Below are positions 50,398-62,200 of a stretch of 64,000 nucleotides of DNA, in pieces. The stretch's first letter is position 1. Every line of letters starts with the position of its first letter. Location: the NCBI GenBank assembly GCA_032358165.1, contig JAALGY010000031.1:930001-994000 (forward strand). Direction: 5' to 3'. Under the pieces are notes generated by a model. The model searched no databases. It saw only the letters and a program-made list of their open reading frames with translations, and was not told the DNA's origin. Position numbers and translations under genes: made by a program. The stretch comes from Diplosphaera chodatii (lineage: Eukaryota; Chlorophyta; Trebouxiophyceae; Prasiolales; Stichococcaceae).

Positions 50398-53300
50398 TCA
50401 GTTTGCGCCGGCAGCCTCTGCGCGTGCAGCGGCCTCGGCGCGGTGCATGGCAAGCAGCGCCGCCGCACGCTCCCAGTCCAGCAGCTGCCGCAGCTCGGCC
50501 TCGGAGAGTGTTGCCGACAGACCCGGCTGCAGGCTGGAGGCGTCGGCCGGGTCGTCTGCTGCAGGCGGCTGCCGCGGCACGCCGGCTGCCAGCAGCGCCA
50601 GCTCGGCACCCGCGTCCACTGGTCCGCCCAGCGCCAGCACGGCCTGGGGAAACGGAGGACGAGATGCTTGACGCCCGTGCATGCGCTTGCTGTTGCTGTT
50701 GCTGGCATGACCGGGCAGCCAACCTCCCAACGTCAACATCGTCGACATAGAACCCCCGGAACAGCAAGGGAGGGGCGGGGTAATCCTGCAACTTCATAGC
50801 AGAGCCGAGAGCCACGACCGGATGCACAACCGCCGGCGCTGCTGCGGTGCCAGATGCGCAACACGCACCTGCCGCAGCTCGGCGCACTGCAGCGCGAGGC
50901 GGGGCGCCAGCACCCGCCACACCGTCGCCGCCACCGCGCCCGCGCCGCCCTCCGCGTTGATCACCCACAGCGGCCCCGCGCTCGGCGCACCTGCAGCACC
51001 ACGGCACTGGACGCCTCGGGCGAGTCGTGCACCTACGATGAGCCTCCTTGTCAGCAGCTGCCATGGTGCAGAACTGTCATATATTGTAGTCAGACGACCA
51101 TCAGACGACCAGTGCTTGCGTACGCTACTGGTATACATCATGCCTCAGCGCAGTGGACGGGCAACAGCATGGTGCGGGGGCGGTATTTTGACGGCGGTGC
51201 CACCTCCGGGGAGTGCGCCCTTGACGGCGCCCGCCGCCAGGGCGGCCACCGCGTGCGCCGCGGCGGGGTCGTCGGCGGCGACGCGGACCTGCAGCAGCCC
51301 GGCCGCGTCGCTGTCGGCGCCCGGCGCCGACGCCTCCACCCGCACCCCTGCGGCCCCGCCCACACACACATGCAGTCGGTTGAAAGGCCTGCGGTTGCAG
51401 GGGCGCCGGTCCCGGCCGTACTTCGAGCTCGTTGCGACAGCCCGCGGTGGCCTTGCTGCAGTAGAGCTGGCTTCACATCATGCAGTTGCAGGCCAAAAGT
51501 CAGAAAGACAGAGCGGCACCGGGCAGGCCTGTCCACCAGCCATGACGGGCGCAGTGCAGGCAGGGCGTGCCGGGGAGCACACCTGCGGCTGCGGCGCACG
51601 GCGAGGCGGCCACGGCGGCCTGCAGCGCGGCGCGGGCCACCTCCGCGGCCGCGGCCGCGTCGGCGGGCTGCAGCGCGGGGTACGCGGCGCCGGCCGCCAG
51701 CGCCGCCGCCGCCGCCTCGCTGTCGGGCTCCACCAGCGCCGCCGGCACCGCCGTCAGCAGCACCACCGGCGGGGCGGCCCCCTCCTGGGTGGCAAGGTGG
51801 TGCGGTATCATCCAGCAATTCAGGTTGCTCGATTGCCTGAGATGATGTTCTGGTATGGCACACACAGCTCGTCCAGCGTCCAACGCCGGCGCGGCTGCTG
51901 CAGGTGTGTCCAGCAGCATTCGTGCTGCTCGTTGGAGTCGGCCTGATTGTGGCATTTTGGGTCGATTCGGCATGTGTGCAACATCTGTTGGCTGAACATC
52001 TGGAATCGGGTTCGTGCCTGCGGCTGCAGCAGCGCCGACTCGAGCGCGCCGCCAGACAGCACGTCCAGCAGGCCCTGCAGCAGCTGCTGCGCCTCCTCGC
52101 GCAGCGCGTCCGCGTGCCCCCCCTGCGGCGGGCCCTCGGCCGCGGCGTCGCCATACGCCGCCTGCCACTGCTGGAAGCGCCGCTCGTTGTCGAACGCCAG
52201 GGCCCAGGCCCTGCGTGTGGCCCCAAACAGTTGACGCTGTCAATGGAGCGGAGCAGTGTCCAACCCGAGGTGTTGCGGCCCTCGCCAGGTGCCGTTTGTT
52301 ATTCTTTGTGGATCCGCCAGCCGTGATCATGTGAGGTTGTCAGGAACAGAGCCGGACCCTGCCGAGCAGCCGGAGCGTCACCTGGCCTCCGCTATGTGCT
52401 CGGCGTCCGGCAGCCGCCCCAGGGACGCCAGCTGCGCGCCGCCCGCGGACAGCACCGCGCCCAGCTCGCTGGCCGGCAGCACCTGCGCACGGTCCGAACC
52501 TGGCATCACTTCTTGTCTTGCTGGTCAGCCTGTGTTGCCTGGCACTTGAGCACCGATGGAGGTTCCAGCGGTGCAGCAGTCGACCTTCTCGAGAGCAAGC
52601 TATGTTGTCTTCTGACTGGGGGCATAGCGCGGTGAGACCCCACCTCGTGCATGAGGGCCCAGCCGGCGGCGGCAGAGGGTGCGGGCGCAGCGTTCAGCCC
52701 CAGCGCAAACTCGCGAGCAAGGGCATTAGCGTGGCCCAGCGCCGCCGGCAGCTGCGCCCTGGCAAAGGTCAGCCAGCGTGCCGCCTGGGCACGCCCCTGC
52801 GGGCCGCCCGCCGGCAGGTGCCGTGTCGACCGCGCGATCTGCAAGCGTGTGGGGCAGCTGTCAGAGCCTGAAGCAGCTCTCGTCGGCAGGCAGCTGCGCA
52901 GCTGGGCTCTGAGAGTCTCATGCCGGTATGCGGGCTGCCGGCGCCCAAGGGCCGCAGCAGCCTCAGGGTAAAGCGGCGACATGCGCTGCAGACCACTCGT
53001 TGGAATTTCCTCACTGCCGGCGGCCAACCTGGTCGGCGATGATGAGCATCTCGTCGGGCTGCACGTCGCCGCCCTGCCAGGCGCTGAACCAGGCGTCCGC
53101 CTCCGCGAAGGCGGCGGCGCACTCTGCGATCGGCCGCTGCGTCAGCTCCTCCGCAAAGATGGAGTACCTGCGGAGCACGCCTGGCTGTCAGCCATGTGTT
53201 CGGTTGCCTTCACGCGCTTGACTACGGGCACAGCATCCAAGCGGGCACGCCAGCTCGACATGGCGTTTTCCAGCTGTCTGCAGGTTCGCGGCGACCGAGG

Positions 53301-56300
53301 TGCTACTCCACAGGTAGCTTATGTCAGCAGAATTCAATGGATCAGCAGAAAGTGCTCGGGGGCGCCGCCTGAAGCAGGCAAGGCAGCCGTGACCACTCGG
53401 TGCACGCATCGTCCTGGGGGAGCGAAGAGGGCGCACGTGAGGTGGCGGCGGCCGGCGCGCAGGTGGCAGGCCAGCTGCGGCACCAGCCACCCCGCCCCCG
53501 CCTCCATCGCGTGCACTATGTACGCCTGCAGCACCTCGTTCAGCGCCTCCTGCGCAGGCGCCACGCACAACCGATCGCCGCTGGTGAAGCCGGAAACTGT
53601 GGTGCTGAACATGTGCAAGCATGCCGCAGCCCTGCCGTCTGGCCCGTCACTTTGCCACACCCAACGAAGAATGTAAACACCATGTGCAGGGGAGGAGCAG
53701 CGGTACGCTTGCTTCACAGCTTCCACTTGACTGCCTTGCTAGGAGGGTGCACGAATGATGTGTGACAGCACTTGATGCAGTTTGCAGCCAACAGATGCCA
53801 TAAGGGGCTTGCTTGGTGCCGCCAGCAGCGCAGAAGATGCTGCCGCGTGTGTCAGGGGTGCAGGCACCTGCAGCGGGTCGTACTGGTCCGCTTCCCAGGA
53901 GGGCTCCGCCACCAGCCCTGTGGCACGCAGCGCAAGCGCAAAGTGCGCGGCGAAGCGCATCGCGCCCGGACCACAGCGCCGCTGAGCCCCCTCGCGCTGC
54001 ACACGGATGAGGTACAAGTCAGCAGGCGCTTTGTAAACTGCATGCTGTACATGCTGCGCTGCTTGCGCGCGTGAGCTTTCACAGCGACATCAAAGCTCTG
54101 GCTGACGGCAGGGTCAGGAGGCGCTCACGGGCAGGATCCAGGACACGAGGCGGTCGGCGACGTCCTGCAGGCGCTCCAGGATCAGCGCCGCCTGCAGCGC
54201 GCGCTGGTCGCGGTCCAGCTCGGCCCGCACCTGTCGCAAGCTCACACTGCAGTCAAGCGACATTTTGCAGTGCGGCACGCAATATCATCCTGCGACATGC
54301 GCCTGTCAAACGTGTCACGCCTCTTTTGGACAGCAGGTCGCTGGCATGTGCACATCACGCTACACTATCCAAATGCATACCGCCACTGCGTCCGCGGCCG
54401 ATTCATCAGTGAAGATGTCTGAAAACTCTCGAGGCAGTCGTGCCAGGACCCTGCGCCGTGCAGATGAGCAGCTGTGTTGTTGCATACAACTGATGATGAG
54501 CTTATGAGAGAGGTCTGGGACATAGCAGCTGCTCCTGAGGCAGCACACAGTACACAGCACTGAAGGATGAAGCGTCTGGATAGACTGGATACATGCAGTA
54601 CCCTGAGAAAAGCAGATACGACCTGAGGCATGACATCTGCTTTCAAAACTTCGTTTACAAGTGACAGTGTAAGCGTCCAGCGCACCTGGGTAGCGGCCAC
54701 CGGCCGGCAGCGACGTCCAGGCCTTCCCGCAGGATTGCGATGTTGCCGCCCTCAGGCAGTGCATCCGCCAACGCATCTGCTTGTAGGCCGGACTCTGCAT
54801 CTGCTGGATCCGCATCCTGCTGCGCATCCTGCAGCAGGGCAACCACAGGTGGTCAGGTGGGACAGTCAATGCTGCAGTGGGACGTTGTACCAACCAGGTT
54901 GTCTGCATGAACTTGTGCTGCGAGCCGCAATACCGGCCCGGGACAGCACCTGCGCGAGGCGGCTGTCCAGGGTGGCCTCCAGCCAGCAGCGGCTGAGCGC
55001 CCAGGTGGCGTCCTCCCAGCTGGCGCAGGCGGGCAGCACCGCCCCCAGGTGCCCCGCCAGCGCCCCGTATACGGCGGCCTGCAGCGTGCGCGCGGGCGCA
55101 GACAGTTACCAAAGCAGCACCAACATAGCGAGCGTCCTCTACAAGCTGGCATGGGCAAAGGCTCACAGCAAGCCTTGCCCGCCCCCATACTCTCGTCCGA
55201 CATATATCAGGATGATCAGCAGCTCTCCAGGGATGGTGCATAGGCAGCATGGTAATTCTGATGCTGGTAGCCAATGCGGTCCTTGACATGACCAGCACCT
55301 TGACATGGTCAGCAGCCGAGGACACCATGCAGCAGCGGCCGGGCGCACCTCGAGGGTGCCGGCGCTGGGGCCGCGCCGGGCGGGCTCCACAGCCGCCGCC
55401 GCCCTCTCGGCCACCTGCAGCGCCGCCCACCGCCACAGCGCCCTCGGCACCATGTCGCCCCTGGTCACCTGCACAGAAGCCTGGCCGCTGGTGGACATGC
55501 ATGGTTTGCGTTTGTGCTGGGGTGGATGCCACGACGCGCACGCAGCGTGACAGCACGGGGCTCAGGACGTGGGTCGCGCGTGCAACAGGGTGCGCTTGTG
55601 TGCGTATGGCGGCAATGTTGTGAGTGCCTCAAGACTGCCCACCTGGTCGGCCAGCTCGTCTGCCAGCTGCTCTGAGGGATCCGCGGCATCTGCGGCGGCC
55701 GCCGCGGGGCCCAGGGGTGTGGGGCCCCACCCGCCGCCGCCCCCCAGCGAGGCCGCGCGCCACGGCTGCCCGCACTCCCGGCACAGCTCCAGCGCCTCTG
55801 CCACCCGCCCTGTAGCAGCAGAGATTTCATGGTTGGGCCACAACAGTCAATGACAAGCGCACGTGCGGTCTGATCGATCATCTGCTCAGCCAACAGCAGC
55901 AAGCAAGGGGCCTTTCTGAGTCATGTCCAGAGCCACAGGCCTGCTGCTCCATCACTGGCAAGCAGGGGATACCATGCAGATGATTCTGCGACTGCTACAG
56001 TAGTCCTGCAACAAGGTTCAATTGGTACCAACTGGTGGGTTCAGCGAGGTTCAGTGAGATTCAGTGCAGCAGTCTGACAACCCTACAACGCCAGTCCCAG
56101 GACAGCAGGAGCCAAGCACACTGGCATGCAACTGCTATAGTAGTCCTGCAGTGTCATGAAGCTGTTGAAAGACACACCATATGACAACTCCAAGACACTG
56201 CCTCCTGACAGTAGGCCTGACAAGGTGACCACGGCCCAGCACCTTTTGGCCAGTCCGTACTAGCACCCTCACAACGCCACCATTGAGTCCCACCTGCACG

Positions 56301-58222
56301 GACGAGCCGCCACAGCCGGGCCAGGATCCGCTCCTCGATCGCCACGTTCTCGGGGTGCAGCGGCCGCCGCTGCCGTCCGGGGGCATCTGGGTCCAGCTCG
56401 CTCACCTGCGCATGCCGACGGGACTCGAGGAATGAAAAGCTCATCAACAACTACGCCGAGCGATGAGCTATCTGCTCTACGGCCATTGGTACGACTCTTA
56501 CAACGGGCCTGCGAATCGTGGGGGCTGCACAAAGCCAGAGTGGGACGCCAGGCATGCGGATGCAAGCCAGGGCGACAGCCTCCAACTTACAAGCGGCTGG
56601 TCGCCGGAGCGGGCGATGCCCGCGGCGAGGCGCAGCCGCGTCTCCGCCCACACGCCCTCCCGGGCGCCAAAGCGCCCCGCGGTGCCGCCGCCAGCCGCGC
56701 TCAGGGCGGCCTCGTCGTCCAGACCCTGCGCCGCCAGGGCCTCCAGCCACGCCACAACCCGCGCAGCCCTTCGAGCAGCAACGAGCTTGTGACCACCCAC
56801 AGTGCGGCACCTCCGGCCTGGGACGTGCCGCACATGGCCATGGGTATGCACAACATGCTGCCATGACAAAGTGCCGCTGTCTTCTGCAGTTGTGAGACCT
56901 GTTGATCTCAGCGTCTTCAGCGATGATGTCTGCCGCCTGCTGGTGGATGCTGAGGCGCGGCGGTCCATCCAGCGACTCTGCAGGCCAACTCCCAACAGCA
57001 TCAAGCAGACGGCAATCACAGGCAGGAGAAGAAAGTGCCCGAGAGGCTGCTGAAACTCTGCAAGCTGCAGTCGCACGTTCAGCTGGTTAGGGTACATGCA
57101 CGAGTGCAGGGGAGATGAGTGTCCGAATGCCACCTGTGTCCCGGGGCCCGCCGCCGCCATAGCCGCCGGGGAAGCGCGGCCCAGCGTCCCCCGCCAGATG
57201 GGCAAGCAGCGTCCAGGTGGCCGCCTCGTCGTCCAGCGCATTGGCCTGTGATAACATTGGCGGACCCTGCTGGCTTGCTGCTGACAACCGAACTGGCTGC
57301 ACATCAACAGCCTCTGCATGGTCAGCAGGCGCTGTAGACCATTGCCAGCACCAGCATGGGATGTCCCCGTCTAAATGACACCCCAAGAACAGGATGCAAT
57401 TCATACACCCCAGTACCATCATCGAAGCCAGCATCAAATGAGATAACCCGGCGCCACACCTCATCGCGCAATGCAAGGTAGCGAGCGGCACGCTGCAGCT
57501 GGCCTGCCGCCGTGGCCCGCAACTCACGCGCTCTCGCGCTGCAGATGGCCGCATACTGCTGCACTGCCTCTGGCGCTTCAATCTGCAGCCAGTATGGCAC
57601 GCTATTCCGTTTCATGCTCCCACACCTGCTTTGAGAGCTGCAGTAGACACGTGCTCTTTATGTTGTGAGGCACTAAGCAGCCCACCTGCTGGCGCATGAG
57701 GGCACCCAGCACATCCGCAAATGCGATGTCCTCTGGTGCGCCTTGCCGCATGTCCGGCCCTGACTGTTCGCCTGCAGACACACATGCAGGAGTCTGCGAC
57801 GCAATTCATACATGCCGGAATAGGGAAATATGCCAGGGACAAGTTCGAAGACAATCACCTGGTGGGTGCTGCAGCAGAGCGCCGGCAGTGGCTGTTGGGG
57901 GCTCCGGGGCATCGTTCGCCACCACCATGGCCTGCCCCTCGCCCCGCACAATTGCCTCTGTTGCCTCGGCTGTGGGATCAAACAGCCGAGGGTCGGGGTC
58001 GAAGAAGCCCGGCTGCCGCTGCTGCTGCGAGGAGCTCCAGGGTGCAGCCGCTGCAAAGCCAAACCCCGGAGTGCCGGATGCTGTGCCGCCGGTGAATGGG
58101 GCTGTGTCCGCCGGCTGCGCCTCCTCGAACAGGCTGTTGCCGCGCATGCCAGAGCGCGCCGCCGTCGACGCCGGCGTGAACAGAGGGTCTGCGTACAGCG
58201 GGTTGTCGCTGTAGAAATCCAT
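50398..58222 (-). CDS. NUP107: Nucleoporin NUP107
   Basis: Scaffold component of the Nup107-160 (Y) complex of the nuclear pore, a mostly alpha-helical protein. The start at 58222 (MDFYSDNPLYADPLFTPAST) opens a disordered N-terminus. Helical exons follow: EAVQQYAAICSARARELRAT with LALRDEVWRRVISF (57400-57590), ANALDDEAATWTLLAHLAGD (57130-57250) and WLEALAAQGLDDEAALSAAG (56610-56760). The family-diagnostic block is SELDPDAPGRQRRPL, then ERILARLWRLVRAG and, in the next exon, ALELCRECGQPWRAASLGG (55640-56410). Then come ALWRWAALQVAERAAAAVEP, GHLGAVLPACASWEDATWAL, RFAAHFALALRATGLV, EVLQAYIVHAMEAGAGWLVP and DAWFSAWQGGDVQPDEMLII (53030-53165). The C-terminal part is Ala-rich and ends RAEAAARAEAAGAN at 50398. 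More than 20 exons are present, and internal exon borders were not all checked. A 5' non-coding exon is possible upstream of 58222. Confidence 0.88.
55990..56150 (+). repeat. Short direct repeat pair in a NUP107 intron
   Basis: The word ACTGCTAYAGTAGTCCTGCA occurs at 55990-56009 and again at 56131-56150 with one mismatch. Between them are shorter echoes of GTTCAGTGAG/GATTCAGTG. The pair lies in one of the longest NUP107 introns (about 55850-56300). No terminal inverted repeats or coding capacity were seen. Confidence 0.6.
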
Positions 58223-59200
58223 GCCATCTTCACCCACCTCGCCAGCATACCCAGCGTCACCTGCCGGGGAAGACTCACTTCACTGTCTGGAAGACTCCGG
58301 CGGTGAGCTGGTCTACACAGCGTGGTGTAATGGTAAACCGTACGGAAGCCTGTGCTGCACGCCCACCTTGCCACCCTCCATCGAAGTCCTCGTCGATGGC
58401 CTCCGCTCGCATCTAACGGCAAACACCACATGCACCACTTGAAAAGCGTCAGGAGCATGTGGCCAACCAATCTCGACAAAATCTCGCAGCATAACATCCT
58501 TGTAGCAAGCTCACCTGTGGGTCCATCGCTGCAGTTGAAATGGGTGAGCGCTACGCAGTAGCGCGGCAAAACGGCATCCCAAGATCGGAAATCGCCGGCG
58601 CAGCAAATCTTGATCAACGTATCTCAAGGTTGCGTGTGGTTGCTACAGCTGCCGATCACATTGCTACGGTACAAGCATGCACATGCAGGTCACTCTTGAA
58701 TCAGGCTTCGCAGTCCGTGTGCAACTGAGAATCGGTCCATCACATGCTGCGCCACCAGCAGATCACGCTCCCGTGCATGCATGCAGTCAACAACAGTGGC
58801 AGTCATGGTTTATGAAGCTGCATACAGCACAACAGCCTAAGCTGCATGATTAGCTGATACTAGATCGAACAAGCAAGCCTACTCATCATGACAAACATCT
58901 GAGCGAACGTCGGTACGTCGCAGTCGCTGCAGTGCATGCTGTAAGCGCGAAATGATCAGTTGCAGCACATCAGGAGTATATGCAGATACAGATAGTGTGT
59001 TGAGATACCGTGTACTGCAGGAGCCTCGCGCAGCCTTGCAGTAGATACACCTGGCAGGTCACTGAGAATATAAGCACAAACCTTCCGACGGTGTGCCAAG
59101 ACAGCACTTTGCCTTGCTTCTCACCTTCAGCAAAGCTACAGGAAGCACTGTGGTCATGTGATCATCAGCAGCACTGCCGCTGCATGCCGCCAGAGGTGTG
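58223..59200. other. Divergent intergenic region between NUP107 and the ZIP gene
   Basis: No supported exon lies in this 978 bp; short frames on both strands lack family motifs. It should hold the NUP107 and ZIP promoters. A segment at 58323-58341 resembles a tRNA D-arm but has no acceptor stem or T-arm partner. Confidence 0.4.
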
Positions 59201-62200
59201 ATGGCCACCCGCTGGTCTGCTGCAGCCGCACTCCTCATCGCTTTGCAGCTCTGCTGGTCAGCTGTTGGAGACTCTGAAGCGTTACAACAACATGTAGAAA
59301 TACAGGGAACCCACCACGATGTCCGACAAAGCCATCTCACAGAACGTCAGGCACATGGCGCGGTGCGGCGCCTGCAGGCAGCAGTGGCAGACAGGGACGC
59401 AGCGCCGGAGCTGGTCCCTGATCTGCTGCATGACAAGCAGGTGGCAGCCGCAAAGCAGAAGCAACAGCAGCGGGATGCAGCGTCAGATGCAGCGGATCCT
59501 GGCAAGCTGAATGTCCTGAGCGAGTCCCGGCACGGGCAGGCAGACAGCGGCGACGCTGATTCAGCTGAGTTCCAGCCGGCGGGATTCCAGCAGCGCGATC
59601 GGGGTCGGAGGCATGAAGCAGATGCCACCCACCACGTGGCCGACCAGCTGCAGCCGAGCCGCCAGCTGGCACTCCAGCGGGCCCAGGAGCAGGAGACTGT
59701 GCAAAATCAGTTGCTCCTGGACTCCCTGAACGCCAAGGACGGCAAGCAGGCAGGCGATGCAGATGCCGCTGGGTCACACACAGCGGGGCACAGCGGCTTC
59801 GAGGCGAGTGCGGCGCAGCAGCGGCGACTCGCGGCGCATGCAAAGGAGCTTGCAAATGCGTCGGCTGACCAGCATCAGGATGGGCACGCGGCCCGGCAGC
59901 AGCACCTGCAGGCACGGCACGATGCAAAGTATGCCCAGCACCTCGACCGCATGCAGCACGCGCCCCCTGCAGGCGCTCATGAGCAGGCAAGCTCCATGTG
60001 GGGCCGGGGATCGGTTCCTGAGCAGTGTGCACATGCTTTGGTCGAACTGTACAGCAGCAACTGGATGGCCTTATGTTACTGTGATGGCCTCGCGGAAAGC
60101 AGGCGGACAAGGGCGGTGCGTCTGGGGGCCAGGTGCCCTGGCTGGAGCGGCCGCGGGTGCTGCAGCGGTCAGAGGGCTTCCGCAAGACGTACGACGAGCA
60201 GCAGGCGGCGCTGATCGGCAGGGGCGACATCGGCGCGCAGGGCTACCACCCCAAGCCTGCGGGACGCCTGCTTGAGGAGCTGAAGGAAGAGGACATCCAG
60301 CGGGCGTCCGTGTGGGAGGTGGGGATGATGTGCACCTTGGAGGACAGCCGGCAGCATGCGCACGCTTGCTGGCAAGCTGATGAGGCCTTGTCCCTGGCCT
60401 CGCAACCATCGTGATGCTGACATCGCCGAGCGCACGCCGCAGGTGGCAGTCATGACGACCCTGATGGGGTCGGCGTCGGGGCTCGGCGCCGTGCCGTTCT
60501 TCTTCGTGGGCAGCCTGAGCGCTGAGTGGGCGGCGCTGGCGAACGCGCTGGCGTGCGGCGTGATGCTGGCCGCCAGCTTCGACCTGGTGCATGAGGGGCA
60601 GCCGTACGGCGCGGGGCTGACAATACTGGGCGTCATCCTTGGTAAGCCTTCGCGCCCACTGATGCAGCCAGGCTCTTGGCTTTGAGTGCGCCTTGCACGC
60701 GCAGATCGCCAGTCGCACACACAGAACAAAGGCAGCCTGCCCTGCCCGCCTGAGCACATAGCACCATGGCAAGGCCTTTGCATCCGGCGCTGGACCTGAG
60801 GTGTTCTGTACCACGCAGGTGCGCTGTTCATCAAGGCCAGTCAGGAGTGGCTGGAGAAGTGGGAGGACGTCAGGTTCGAGGGCCTGCAGGGCATCAACGC
60901 CCAGAAGACGATGCTGCTGGTGACCGTCATGGCGGCGCACGCGCTGGGGGAGGGCTCCGGGGTGGGCGTCTCCTTCTGCGGCCACCGCGGCTGGGCGCAG
61001 GTGGGGCACCGCGGCTCCCTCCCTTCTGCTCCACAGTCCAGCTGTACATGCAAGGACCAGATACAGCCCCTCCGACGTCGGTGTGGTTCCCTCTGACGTT
61101 TGCCACGTGCTGTACAGTGCCAGAAGTATCAGCACCCATTCTCCTGTGACCCAGCAGCGAGATTGTGATGAGATGTAGCTGTGGCGAGCAGAGCATATGG
61201 CTTGACAATGTGGACAGCTTGAAGATGGTGCGTCGCTCCCTTGCAGGGAGTGCTGGTTACACTAGCCATTGGGTTCCACAACATCCCAGAAGGTTTAGCA
61301 GTTGCCACTGTATTGGTGGCGCGGGGCGTATCCGCCAAGTCAGCACTCACATGGTGCGCTGTGGAAGCAGCAGACAGGCTGTGTTCTTCTGCATTGATGT
61401 CTGTTGAGAGTGCCAGCACAATGGCGTTAACCATGAGTAAACCACTTGAGCATTGGGATGTAGCAAGCTGTGTCTGGCGCCACACAGGGCATTGCTGTGC
61501 AGCATGCCGCAGCCGCTGGTGGCGGTGCCCAGCTTCATGTTCGTGAACGCCTTCAAGGCGATGCTGCCGCTGGCGTTGGGCTTTGCTGCGGGCTGCATGG
61601 TTTGGATGGTGTTCGCAGAGCTCATCCCAGATGCACTGGAGGCCGCGGCCCATGGCAAGGTGTGCTACACTGGATCTCGCTGGGACAGAGCATCTGACGC
61701 TTGGTGGTGATGCCAACGCAATAGTAGCTGTCTGGCACTGGCATGGGCACTAGCATGTTGGCCTTTTAGCCATACAGCGCCATGACAAGGATTTATTCCA
61801 AAAGAGAGTGCGTATAGCCAAGCCAGCCAGCCAATTTTGCGCGGATCATGTGAAGACGCGAGGGATGCATCGCCCCCCTCGCCCCAATGCAGGTGGCAAC
61901 AGCAGCCACCTTTTCAGCGGCGTGGCTGGAGGGGCTGCGCATGGGCATGGCCAAGCTGGAGCGCCCCGACGGCAGCCTGGCGTCGCCCTTCGCCGGCGAC
62001 CCCGCCGTTGTGCTGCCCACCCTGGCGGCGCTGCTCCCGGTGGCTGTGCCAGCCGCCCTGGCAGGTGGCCGATGCTGCTGCACCCGAATAAATGTTGTTG
62101 ACGGTGTTGTGAATGGTCACTGCAAACAATGACCTGCACCGTCATGTCCCCCAGGGTTTGCAGCTGGCAGATGCATGAGTCTTGTTAGGCAGGATTGAGT

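Noticed and set aside
54360..55556. Minus-strand frame of about 400 codons in the NUP107 region
   Set aside because: It is an intron read-through. Only parts agree with NUP107 exons, and the recognisable NUP107 segments lie in other frames.
58323..58341. tRNA-like D-arm word (TGGTGTAATGGTAA)
   Set aside because: There is no matching acceptor stem, anticodon arm or TTCRA T-loop at the right distances on either strand.
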